A stretch of DNA of 64,000 nt from Hydrogenophaga sp. 2FB (GTDB taxonomy: Bacteria; Pseudomonadota; Gammaproteobacteria; Burkholderiales; Burkholderiaceae_C). Position 1 is the stretch's first letter. Every line of letters starts with the position of its first letter. The stretch covers positions 33,791-97,790 of the forward strand of contig NZ_SCML01000024.1 of NCBI RefSeq assembly GCF_005503365.1, in the 5' to 3' direction. The position numbers were made by a program, and so were the translations under genes. The notes below the pieces were generated by a model, which was not told the DNA's origin, made no database searches, and saw only the letters and a list, made by a program, of their open reading frames with translations. Shown one piece after another: positions 34,789-42,560 of this stretch.

Positions 34789-34951
34789 CGTGGCTCCAGT
34801 GGGTGATGCGGGTGGGGTTCAGCGGGCACAGGCAAAACGCCAGGCCCGTCGCGACGCAGGGAAAGAGAGAAGGTGTTGAAGCAGTGACCACCATGGATCG
34901 CCTCGCTTTCTTCCATTGTCAGAACCGCTTCGCCCACGGGCTGTCTTTTGA

Positions 34952-34985
34952 GCGACAAAAATTGAATTAATGTCGCCACGGCGAC
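34952..34985. promoter_or_regulatory. degenerate TGTCG operator variant (site g)
   Basis: The 271-base gap upstream of the ACAD gene holds TTAATGTCGCC at 34967-34977, the same TTAATGTCG half as sites a, e and f, but followed by CCACGGCGAC instead of ACAT. Two symmetric readings exist: GTCGCC-AC-GGCGAC (34972-34985) and GCGACA ... TGTCGC (34952-34957 and 34971-34976, 13 bases apart). It may be a weaker site of the same regulon. Nothing else was seen in the gap. Confidence 0.45.
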
Positions 34986-35059
34986 GCAGCAGACCCGACC
35001 ACACCGTTTTTCGAAGCGCGCAACCCTCGAGGCCTCGATGTCCTCAGACGCCGGTTCGC

Positions 35060-35746
35060 CTATGCCAGTGGCTTCGCCTGCAGACCGCCCACGACAAAGC
35101 GCACCAGATACTGCGCGGCATCTTCAATCGGTGGGGCCGTGAACTCCGCACCCAGCAACGTCAGTATTCGATCGTGGGCGTTGTGTGCGTAAAAGAAGGC
35201 GCCAAAGAGAAACACCATGCGCCAGTAGAACTCCTTGTCGTCGATGTGTGCGCAACGCCGGTGCAGCTCCTTCATGAATTCCTGGGCGAACCCGTCGACG
35301 ATCGCTCCCATCGCTTCGCGCATTTCGGGTGATGGGTCGGCAAGCATGCGGCCATAGAAGCTTCGAAACGCGTCGCGCTGCTCGGGGGCGGCGCCCGTCA
35401 CGCGCAGCGAAGGCTCCATGGCAGCGAGAAGAAGCTCTTCGATGGGGGCGTTCGTCTCCACAGCGGCGGAGAGCCGAGCCATCCGCTCCGCCATGATGGG
35501 CCCGAGGCGACGCTCCAGCACGGCGCGACACAGCACCTGCTTGGAGCCCCAGTAATAGTGAAACATGCCCAGGTTGACCCCGGCAGCTTCCGCGATCTGA
35601 CGGATGCTCGTCCCGCCGTAACCCTGGGCCGCGAACAGTTGCTCCGCCGCATCCAGGATCAGCTCCTGCGTATTGGGGCGTTCTGACTCGCCCACGTCCT
35701 GCGCGCGCTTGCGTCTGACGGTCGGGCTTAATTTCTTCGTGGCCAT
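35060..35746 (-). CDS. TetR/AcrR-family transcriptional regulator
   Basis: A 228-residue TetR regulator. The DNA-binding helices lie near residues 25-70, with ILDAAEQLFAAQGYGGTSIR, IAEAAGVNLGMFHYYWGSK and a C-terminal domain with EQRDAFRSFYGRMLADPSPE near 120 in the ligand-binding region (TetR_C of the CerR/YfiR kind). It diverges from the cyclase operon at 35853 over a promoter that carries two operator-like repeats, so it most likely represses that operon and itself. The effector could be a CoA thioester or the operon's substrate. Confidence 0.92.
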   Translation of the reverse strand: MATKKLSPTVRRKRAQDVGESERPNTQELILDAAEQLFAAQGYGGTSIRQIAEAAGVNLGMFHYYWGSKQVLCRAVLERRLGPIMAERMARLSAAVETNAPIEELLLAAMEPSLRVTGAAPEQRDAFRSFYGRMLADPSPEMREAMGAIVDGFAQEFMKELHRRCAHIDDKEFYWRMVFLFGAFFYAHNAHDRILTLLGAEFTAPPIEDAAQYLVRFVVGGLQAKPLA

Positions 35747-35800
35747 GTGCTCTCCCGCGCTCGCGGTCGAGCGCTCAAATCGGTGGGGCCATTTTGCCTG

Positions 35801-35848
35801 TTGACAGAAAATCATACGACCGTATAAACTCAAATTACACGGACGTAT
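35801..35848 (+). promoter_or_regulatory. promoter with two TetR-type operator copies
   Basis: TTGACA (35801-35806), 16 bases, TATAAA (35823-35828) is a near-consensus sigma-70 promoter for the cyclase operon. The palindrome ATACG-AC-CGTAT (35814-35825) covers the -10, and a second copy ACACG-GA-CGTAT (35837-35848) follows with centres 23 bases apart; both are followed by AAAC. Binding of the divergent TetR protein would block the promoter. The leader before the ATG at 35853 is very short. Confidence 0.7.
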
Positions 35849-35852
35849 AAAC

Positions 35853-36668
35853 ATGAAACTTATCGACCTCAGCACACTGCTAGACCCCCAGGACCGCGAC
35901 CTTCTGCCACCACCCCTGCGCGCAGCCGCCGGCGTTGTCGCCCCCAGGATCGAATACCAGCGCCCCGACGCGGCCGAAGGCAAGGACCGCTTCTGCGCGT
36001 TTTTCGGCTGCACATACGAAGACCTCCCGGACGGGGAAGGCTGGGGGTCGGAGGTCTTGACGGACATGTCTTCGCACTGCGGCACGCATGTGGACGCGCC
36101 GATGCACAGTGGCTCCCGCTGTGCTGGCCAACCGGCCCGGACGATCGATCAGATTTCATTGGACGAGCTCTACTGCCCGGGCGTCGTGCTCGACTTGCGC
36201 TCCATGGTGGAGCCTTGCGGTGCGATCACACCGGCCATGCTGAAAGAGGCGATGGACGCGGCGGGCGTGAGCGACATCGCCGGCCATGCGGTGTTGCTGC
36301 GCACCGGGCAAGAACGCTTTCGGATCGGGGAGCCTGGCTTTTTCCAGTACCCCGGCATGACGCGCGACAGCACGCTGCATCTCACGGGCCTGGGCGCCAA
36401 GGTGTTGGGCACCGACGCTGTGGGTTGGGATCGACCGTTTGCCACGATGGCGGCGGATTTCCACCGCACCGGCGACCGCCAGTACCTCTGGGACGCGCAC
36501 AAGGCCATCACGGAGCGCGAGGCCTTCATCGTTCAGCAGCTCTGCAACCTGGAGGCGCTTCCCGCCAGTGGTTTCCATGTCGGTTTCTTTCCGATCAAGC
36601 TTGCGCGCACCAGCGCCGCGCCCGCCCGTGCGGTCGCCTTTCTCCCCGACCACCAGAAGACGCCATGA
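35853..36668 (+). CDS. cyclase family protein (KynB-like metal hydrolase)
   Basis: A 271-residue protein of the cyclase/arylformamidase family. The metal signature is SSHCGTHVDAPMH near residues 73-85 (HxGTHxDxPxH), and further ligands are expected near IAGHAVLLRTG at 145 and LGTDAVGWDRP at 187. Family members hydrolyse amides or lactones using zinc or manganese. Only about 20 bases separate it from the promoter's -10, so the leader is minimal. It is the first of five tightly linked genes (cyclase, FAH hydrolase, thiolase-like, TctC, CoA ligase); the stop overlaps the next start by four bases. Confidence 0.88.
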   Translation: MKLIDLSTLLDPQDRDLLPPPLRAAAGVVAPRIEYQRPDAAEGKDRFCAFFGCTYEDLPDGEGWGSEVLTDMSSHCGTHVDAPMHSGSRCAGQPARTIDQISLDELYCPGVVLDLRSMVEPCGAITPAMLKEAMDAAGVSDIAGHAVLLRTGQERFRIGEPGFFQYPGMTRDSTLHLTGLGAKVLGTDAVGWDRPFATMAADFHRTGDRQYLWDAHKAITEREAFIVQQLCNLEALPASGFHVGFFPIKLARTSAAPARAVAFLPDHQKTP

Positions 36669-37657
36669 AACTCGTCACGTACCGAACAACGCCCAAGCAG
36701 CCGCCCCGACTCGGCGTCCTTCAGGGCGATGGAGCCATCCTCTGCCTGACCACCCGACATGCGGGTGACACCCGCTTTTCGTCCATGGCCGCCTTCATCG
36801 CAGGTGGCGAAGACGCGCTCGTGCAGGCGCGCCGCGATGCCGATGAACACCGGCCCGGGAACGCGAACGAAGTGCCCCCCGGTGGCTATGCGTTGCTGAC
36901 GCCGCTCGAACGCCCGCCCCTGATGCGAGATTGGGGCACGATGACCGCGCACCCGAAGTTCTTCCTCGAAATGCGTGCGCGTCAACGCGCGCAGGCCAGC
37001 CCCGATCCCGCGGCGGCCCTGGAGGCGGCGCGCCAAGAAGGTCAACTGGACCTGCCCGCCAACTGGTTCAGCGTGCCGCGCTTCTACACCGCCAACCCGC
37101 TGAATCTTGCCGGGCCTGGCCAGGCCATCGAATGGCCCGCCTTTGCGCAGAAACTCGACTACGAACTGGAACTCGCCATCGTGATGGGCCGCACGGGCAA
37201 GGACATCTCCCAACACCGGGCGCGCGATTTCATTCTGGGTGTAACCCTGTTCAACGACTTCACGGCCCGCGACGTGCAGGCGGCGGAAGGCCAACCCGCG
37301 GGCAAGAGCAAGGACTTCGATGGCGCCTATTCGCTGGGTCCGTGCATCGTCACGCTGGACGAGTTGCCCGACCTGTACAAGCTGCGTGTCACTTCGCGAC
37401 TCAACGGGGAGACGCAGACCGTGGACAGCACGGCCAGCATGGAACTCGGCTTTGAAGAATTGATCGCCTACGCCAGCCGGTCCTGCACCTTGCACGCGGG
37501 TGAGGTTTTTGCATCGGGCACGTTCGCACGGGGTTGCGGTGTGGAGACCGGTCGGCTGCTGCAGCCGGGGGATCGGATCGAGCTGGAAGCCGAGCACATC
37601 GGCATACTGGACAACACGATCGTCGCGTCCCGCTCCACGCAGAAAGACGGCGCATGA
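36665..37657 (+). CDS. fumarylacetoacetate hydrolase family protein
   Basis: A 330-residue FAH-fold hydrolase starting MKLVTYRTTPKQPPRLGVLQ. The catalytic domain has DYELELAIVMGRTGKDIS near residue 161 and LFNDFTARDVQ near 194, which supply metal-binding acidic residues, followed by KDFDGAYSLGPCIVT near 217 and GDRIELEAEHIG near the end. The longer N-terminal domain resembles true fumarylacetoacetase more than the short fumarylpyruvate hydrolase at 43888. It cleaves C-C bonds of beta-dicarbonyl acids. Four-base overlaps join it to both neighbours. Confidence 0.9.
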   Translation: MKLVTYRTTPKQPPRLGVLQGDGAILCLTTRHAGDTRFSSMAAFIAGGEDALVQARRDADEHRPGNANEVPPGGYALLTPLERPPLMRDWGTMTAHPKFFLEMRARQRAQASPDPAAALEAARQEGQLDLPANWFSVPRFYTANPLNLAGPGQAIEWPAFAQKLDYELELAIVMGRTGKDISQHRARDFILGVTLFNDFTARDVQAAEGQPAGKSKDFDGAYSLGPCIVTLDELPDLYKLRVTSRLNGETQTVDSTASMELGFEELIAYASRSCTLHAGEVFASGTFARGCGVETGRLLQPGDRIELEAEHIGILDNTIVASRSTQKDGA

Positions 37658-38898
37658 GCGCCGCGGTCTACATCGTGGGCGTCGGCACGACACCCACCGG
37701 GAAGTTTCCCGACACCACGCTGCACCAGCTCACCGCAACGGCGGTGCGCGCGGCGCTGGCGGATGCGGGGGCCACCGGGGCGCAGGTGGGCATGGCGTAT
37801 TTTTCCAATGTGGCGGCCTCGTACCTGCAAGGCCAGCACATGGTGGCCGGCCAGGTCGTTCTGCGCGAACTGGGCATCGCTGGCGTGCCCATCGTCAACG
37901 TCGAGAATGCCTGTGCCAGCGCCTCGACCGCCTTCTGGCTCGCATGCCAGAGCGTGCGCGCGGGCAGCACCGACATCGCGCTCGCCGTGGGCGCCGAGAA
38001 GCTGTACGACGCCAACAAGCAAAAGTCCTTCGAGGTCTTTGGCGGTGGGTTCGACGTGACGCGCCGCGACGAACTGCTGGCGTATCTGGCATCGCTCCAG
38101 GCCGCGGCCGGCACCCCTGAGGCCACGGTCCCTCCAACGGACAGAAGCGTCTTCATGGACATCTATGCCGCGCTTGCCGTGAACCACATGCAGCGCCATG
38201 GTCTCACGCAGCGTCAGCTGGCCTGCGTGGCGGCCAAGAACCACGCCCACTCGGTCCAAAACCCGCTCGCCCAGTACCGCGATGCCTGGTCCATCGACGC
38301 GGTGTTGGCGGCCCGTGCCATCACCTATCCGCTCACCCTTCCGATGTGCGCCCCGATCGGCGACGGGGCCGCGGCGGTGGTCGTCTGCAACGCCGACGGG
38401 CTGCGCAAGCTGTCTGCCGCCGCGCCCGTTGACGTGCTGGCGTGTGAGTTGGTCAGTGGCTTGAACCGCCGCGATGAAGATGTCGACCTGGCGATCACGC
38501 GAAGGGCCGCGTATGCGGCCTATGAACGCGCGGGCCTCGGTCCCGATGATGTCGACGTTGCGGAAGTGCACGATGCCACCGCGTTCGGGGAAATTCTTCA
38601 AACAGAAGCGCTGGGCTTCTGCGCGCAAGGCGAAGGCGGACGCTTCGCCGAATCCGGTGCAACGACGCTCGGCGGCGCGCTTCCCGTCAACGTATCGGGC
38701 GGGCTCGAATCCAAGGGTCACCCCATCGGCGCCACCGGTTTGATGCAGCTGGTGGAGCTGACCCAACAACTTCGCGGACAGGCGGGCTTGCGCCAGGTCG
38801 CCGGCGCACGGGTGGCACTCGCAGAGAACGGCGGCGGATTCCTCGGCAACGAGGAGGCCGTCGCATGCGTGACGCTCCTGGGCACTGGCAGCCACTGA
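37654..38898 (+). CDS. thiolase-family protein (SCP-x/lipid-transfer type)
   Basis: A 414-residue thiolase fold protein. The acyl-accepting Cys is in VENACASASTAFW near residues 85-97, and the C-terminal catalytic His is in SGGLESKGHPIGATG near 350. The second Cys loop is replaced by ALAENGGGFLG, as in SCP-x-type thiolases. These act on branched or bulky beta-ketoacyl-CoA. Its presence with a CoA ligase, cyclase and FAH hydrolase suggests degradation of a ring compound to acyl-CoA units. The start overlaps the FAH stop by four bases. Confidence 0.9.
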   Translation: MSAAVYIVGVGTTPTGKFPDTTLHQLTATAVRAALADAGATGAQVGMAYFSNVAASYLQGQHMVAGQVVLRELGIAGVPIVNVENACASASTAFWLACQSVRAGSTDIALAVGAEKLYDANKQKSFEVFGGGFDVTRRDELLAYLASLQAAAGTPEATVPPTDRSVFMDIYAALAVNHMQRHGLTQRQLACVAAKNHAHSVQNPLAQYRDAWSIDAVLAARAITYPLTLPMCAPIGDGAAAVVVCNADGLRKLSAAAPVDVLACELVSGLNRRDEDVDLAITRRAAYAAYERAGLGPDDVDVAEVHDATAFGEILQTEALGFCAQGEGGRFAESGATTLGGALPVNVSGGLESKGHPIGATGLMQLVELTQQLRGQAGLRQVAGARVALAENGGGFLGNEEAVACVTLLGTGSH

Positions 38899-38928
38899 AA
38901 ACCTTCAAGAACCCAAAGGAACCACGAC

Positions 38929-39909
38929 ATGAAACGCACTCTTCTCAACCGCCGGCATGTGCTGGCCTGTCTTGCCGGCATCGCGGTGGCATCGCCCCTG
39001 TTGGCACAAACCACCTGGCCCGGCAAGCCCATCCGCTTGATCGTTCCCGCCGGCGCGGGCAGCGGCCCGGATGTCATGGCCCGGTTGATCGGCGATCGGC
39101 TGGGGCAGCGCCTGGGTCAACCCATCGTGGTCGAACCGATCCCGGGCGCCTCCGGCATCCTGGGCGCCGACAAAGCCCTGAACGCAGCACCGGACGGCTA
39201 CACCTTTCTCTTCGGATTCAACCAGCTGTTGACCATGAATCCGCACATCTACACCAAGCTCCCCTACGACCCGGTGCGCGGTATCGCGCCGGTGAGCCTG
39301 ATATCCAAGGGGGGCTATGTGCTCATCGCCAGCACGACAGTGCCTTTCGACGATGTGGCGGGCATGATCAAACATGCTCGCGCCCATCCTGGTGCGTTGG
39401 CCTATGCGTCCTTTGGCAATGGCAGTGCCCCCCACCTGGGCATGGAGCTGCTCAAGCAACGCGCCGGGATCGATCTGCTGCATGTGCCCTACCGCACGAG
39501 CGCGGCGGCCAACACAGACCTCATGGCCAATCAGATCCACGTCAAGATCGAAACGCAGTCATCGGCCGTTCCTCTGGTGCGCAGTGGCAAGGTGAAGGCC
39601 TTGGCGGTCACGACGGGCACCAGGATGAGCGCACTGCCTGCGGTTCCGACCTTGAAAGAATCGGTGCCAGGTTTTGAGCTCACCGGCTGGAACGCCGTCT
39701 GGGCACCTGCTGGCACGCCGGCGAATGCGGTGGACCAGATGTCTCGCGCGATCCAGGCCACGCTGCAGGAGCCCGAACTGCGCAAGCGGCTCGGTGACAT
39801 GGGGATTGACCCCCAAGGATCGACGCCGGGCGAGCTGGACCAGTTGACCACCCAGGAGTCTGCGCAGTGGGGCAAGCTGATCCGGGAAAAAGGCATCAAG
39901 GCAGACTGA
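38929..39909 (+). CDS. TctC/Bug-family periplasmic binding protein
   Basis: A 326-residue binding protein. The N-terminus NRRHVLACLAGIAVASPLLAQ has twin arginines before a hydrophobic core, so Tat or Sec export. Mature landmarks are WPGKPIRLIVPAGAGSGPDV, LGQPIVVEPIPGASG and APDGYTFLFG. AAAGGAA precedes the ATG. It is the fourth gene of the TetR-controlled operon, with two bases between its stop and the ligase start, and probably delivers the substrate that the ligase activates. Confidence 0.92.
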   Translation: MKRTLLNRRHVLACLAGIAVASPLLAQTTWPGKPIRLIVPAGAGSGPDVMARLIGDRLGQRLGQPIVVEPIPGASGILGADKALNAAPDGYTFLFGFNQLLTMNPHIYTKLPYDPVRGIAPVSLISKGGYVLIASTTVPFDDVAGMIKHARAHPGALAYASFGNGSAPHLGMELLKQRAGIDLLHVPYRTSAAANTDLMANQIHVKIETQSSAVPLVRSGKVKALAVTTGTRMSALPAVPTLKESVPGFELTGWNAVWAPAGTPANAVDQMSRAIQATLQEPELRKRLGDMGIDPQGSTPGELDQLTTQESAQWGKLIREKGIKAD

Positions 39910-39911
39910 GA

Positions 39912-41546
39912 ATGGCACTAGCGACCATGCACACGATCGCCGATCTGGTGGAGACCCTGGCGCGCGAGCGCGGCGATGACCTGGCGCTGACCTTCGTCGA
40001 CCATGCCGCCCCGAACGCGGAAAGTGTCGAGCATCGCACCTATGCGCAGCTGTGGGCTGCCGCCACACGGCTTGCTGCAGGCCTGTCCCGACAAGGTTTT
40101 CACCAGGGTGAACGGGCGGCCATTCTCATGGCCAACCACCCGGAATTCGTGGAGATGCTGATCGCCAGCGGCATCATCGGACTCACGCTGGTTCCGATGG
40201 ACCCACGCACGCCCCCCGAGCGGCTGGCCTACATGCTGACCAAAACCCGTTGCTCGCTTCTGGTGGCGGAGCCGCAAGCATTGCAGAGTGCGTTGGCGGT
40301 GCGCGACGCCTGTCCCGATTTGCGTTTGATCACCGTGCTGGACGACCCATCCCTGGCCCCTGCCGAGGGTGTGGCCCCTTTCAGCAGCCTGCAAGCGGCC
40401 ACGGTGTCGTCGGAACTCGCCGCGCTTCGCCGTCCCGCCGATGAGGACATGCAGATCCTCTTCACCTCGGGAACCACCGGGAACCCCAAAGGCATCGCGT
40501 ACAGCCACCGCAAATTCACCGACACAGCCCGAATGGCGGCCATGGCCTTCGGGTACGGCCCGGGTGACACGCTGTACTCCGGACTCTCGCTGACACATGC
40601 CAACGCCCAGCTGGTGACACTGGGCGCGGCCTTGGTTCGCGGGCTGCCGGTGGTCTTCTCGCGGCGGTTCAGCAAGCGCCGGATGTGGAGCACGGTTCGT
40701 GAGCACCGGTGCACCAGCCTGACCTTGCTCGGTGGCATGACAACCGCCATCTACTGCGACCCCCCAACGCCTGCCGATCGCGATCATCAGGTGCGCCTGG
40801 TGGTTTCTGCCGGCATGCCTGCCGCCATCTGGAATGACTTCGAGCACCGTTTCGGCGTGAGCCTGCTCGAGTTCTACGGTACCGCCGAGGGAGGCCTCAC
40901 GATGAAGCCGCCAGGGGTCGGCCCCATCGGCAGCATCGGCAAGCCGCCACCCGCGCTGAGCACGCGCATCGTGGATGACGCGGGGCAAGACGTGGCACCT
41001 GGGGAGCGTGGCCAGCTGCTGATCCGCTCGTCAGACGGCACGCCTTTCCAGGTGTCCTATGTGGACGATCCCGAAGCGTCCGAAGCCAAGTGCCGCGGCG
41101 GATGGCTGTGGACCGGCGACGTGGTGCATGCCGATGCGAACGGCTGGCTGTTCTTCGACTTTCGCATGGGACACGGTATCCGCCGCAATGGCGACTTCAT
41201 CGACGCCGCGTCCATTGAAAAGACATTGGCCGAAACGGCGCTGGTCGATGACGTCTTCGTGTTCGGGGTGCCCGCAGCGTCTCGCGTCCCCGGGGAGTCG
41301 GACGTGGTGGCGGCGGTCGTCTTCAAGCAGGCGTCGGCTGTCAACGGGAAGCACGCTGTCGCGGCCCTTCACGCGGCCTTGACCCGGCCCGTGGTCCTGC
41401 AGCAGGTGCTGCCTTTGGACGCCATACCAAAGACAGCCTCGGAGAAGCCCCTGGCCCGCGTGCTGAGCCAGATCCTCACGGACAGACCGGATCTCGCATT
41501 CGGCTGGCCTCCATCGACGTCAATGACCAGCCCAACCACTCGGTGA
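39912..41546 (+). CDS. AMP-dependent CoA ligase, CaiC-like
   Basis: A 544-residue ANL ligase. The phosphate loop is FTSGTTGNPKGIAYSH near residue 190, and YGTAEGG near 322 replaces the usual YGxTE. The hinge region reads FRMGHGIRRNGDFID near 424, resembling the RMKDAIRRRGEN of carnitine/crotonobetaine-CoA ligases but with the KD pair changed to GH. Near the end TASEKPLAR replaces the usual TxxGK. These changes at the hinge and before the catalytic Lys are odd for a working ligase and deserve attention. Last gene of the operon, convergent with nagAb. Confidence 0.88.
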   Translation: MALATMHTIADLVETLARERGDDLALTFVDHAAPNAESVEHRTYAQLWAAATRLAAGLSRQGFHQGERAAILMANHPEFVEMLIASGIIGLTLVPMDPRTPPERLAYMLTKTRCSLLVAEPQALQSALAVRDACPDLRLITVLDDPSLAPAEGVAPFSSLQAATVSSELAALRRPADEDMQILFTSGTTGNPKGIAYSHRKFTDTARMAAMAFGYGPGDTLYSGLSLTHANAQLVTLGAALVRGLPVVFSRRFSKRRMWSTVREHRCTSLTLLGGMTTAIYCDPPTPADRDHQVRLVVSAGMPAAIWNDFEHRFGVSLLEFYGTAEGGLTMKPPGVGPIGSIGKPPPALSTRIVDDAGQDVAPGERGQLLIRSSDGTPFQVSYVDDPEASEAKCRGGWLWTGDVVHADANGWLFFDFRMGHGIRRNGDFIDAASIEKTLAETALVDDVFVFGVPAASRVPGESDVVAAVVFKQASAVNGKHAVAALHAALTRPVVLQQVLPLDAIPKTASEKPLARVLSQILTDRPDLAFGWPPSTSMTSPTTR

Positions 41547-41664
41547 CATGGCCGGCGCCTTATAGATCCAGCACCAACAGCCGCGATTTCGCGCGTGAGC
41601 AGGCCGCGACGCTTGCGGCGATTGCACAAGGTTACGTACCGGCCGCGATCCCCTTGGCGATGGG

Positions 41665-42057
41665 TCATCCAGGGGAAGGGTCACCTTGCCCGAAAACGCT
41701 TCCGGGAGAAGCTCCGCTTGAAAGGCGATGGCTCATGTGCAGGAAGACGCGCCCGCCTTCGATGCGGACCGGGTAGCTGCGCACATCCACGACACTCGGC
41801 GCGCAGGTGGCGCGGCCATCACGGACATCGAATTTGCCCTGGTGCAGTGGGCATTCGATTTCATGGCCCTCCAGGAAACCGTCGCACAGACGCGCCTGGC
41901 CGTGGGTGCAGGTGTTGTCGGTCGCGTAGACGCTGCCCTCGACCTTGTAGAGGGCGATGTCGCGGCCGGCCACGTCCACGCCGATCACGTCGTCCTCGGG
42001 CACTGCGTCCTCGGCAGCGGCATCGAACCAGTCGGGGGAAGTTGGGGTATCGCTCAT
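41665..42057 (-). CDS. nagAb: Rieske-type ferredoxin of salicylate 5-hydroxylase
   Basis: A 130-residue Rieske ferredoxin. The [2Fe-2S] ligands are in [15 protein letters not shown] and CPLHQGKFD near residues 50-76. The pattern [28 protein letters not shown] is shared with NagAb and related ferredoxins that pass electrons from the flavin reductase to ring-hydroxylating oxygenases. The C-terminus extends about 20 residues beyond the usual end ([18 protein letters not shown]). It is the last gene of the nag operon, 14 bases after nagH. Confidence 0.88.
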   Translation of the reverse strand: MSDTPTSPDWFDAAAEDAVPEDDVIGVDVAGRDIALYKVEGSVYATDNTCTHGQARLCDGFLEGHEIECPLHQGKFDVRDGRATCAPSVVDVRSYPVRIEGGRVFLHMSHRLSSGASPGSVFGQGDPSPG

Positions 42058-42071
42058 GGTGGTTCTCCCGA

Positions 42072-42560
42072 TCAGATCGGATAGATGATGGAGTTCGGGA
42101 TCATTTCGCTGTCGTACACGCATTGCCGCGACGCGAACTTCAGGCCTTGCTGCGTGCGCACGACCACGTCGATATAGCGGCCGACATTGAAGACGGTCGA
42201 TTCCTGCGACAGCTTGGTGCGGAACACCGCGTAATTGGCTTCGGCCTCGAAACGATCGGCCTCGGCCTTGTGAATCAGCGGTGCGCCGACCAAGTGGCGC
42301 TGGTAGTACGGGTCGTGGAACAGCGTTTCCCGGATGCCGTAAACGCGGTCCTTCAACATGCCCTTGCTCTCGAAGAACAGCGTTGCCAGCGGGAAGCCGC
42401 GCTCATGGTTCTCGCGCGGTATCAGCTTGTAGATGCCGTCGTCGGTGAAGAACTCGGGCCAGAGATCCCAGTTGCCGGAATCGACGGCCTGGGCGTAGTC
42501 CGCGTATAGCTGGGTGAGCTGCAGGTAGTCGGCAAAGCCGATGTCGACAGGGGTGCTCAT
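42072..42560 (-). CDS. nagH: salicylate 5-hydroxylase small (beta) subunit
   Basis: A 162-residue NTF2-fold beta subunit of a ring-hydroxylating oxygenase. It has [16 protein letters not shown] near residue 46 and ends [12 protein letters not shown], both as I recall for NagH of Ralstonia U2-type salicylate 5-hydroxylase. The subunit is structural in the alpha3beta3 enzyme. Its start overlaps the nagG stop by four bases, showing coupling. The sequence TGTCGACA occurs within its first codons by chance of coding. Confidence 0.9.
   Translation of the reverse strand: MSTPVDIGFADYLQLTQLYADYAQAVDSGNWDLWPEFFTDDGIYKLIPRENHERGFPLATLFFESKGMLKDRVYGIRETLFHDPYYQRHLVGAPLIHKAEADRFEAEANYAVFRTKLSQESTVFNVGRYIDVVVRTQQGLKFASRQCVYDSEMIPNSIIYPI

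Noticed and set aside
42542..42549. TGTCGACA inside the first codons of nagH
   Set aside because: It encodes the Pro-Val-Asp-Ile segment of the protein, lies inside a tight operon, and lacks the flanking TTAA or AT-rich block of the intergenic sites.
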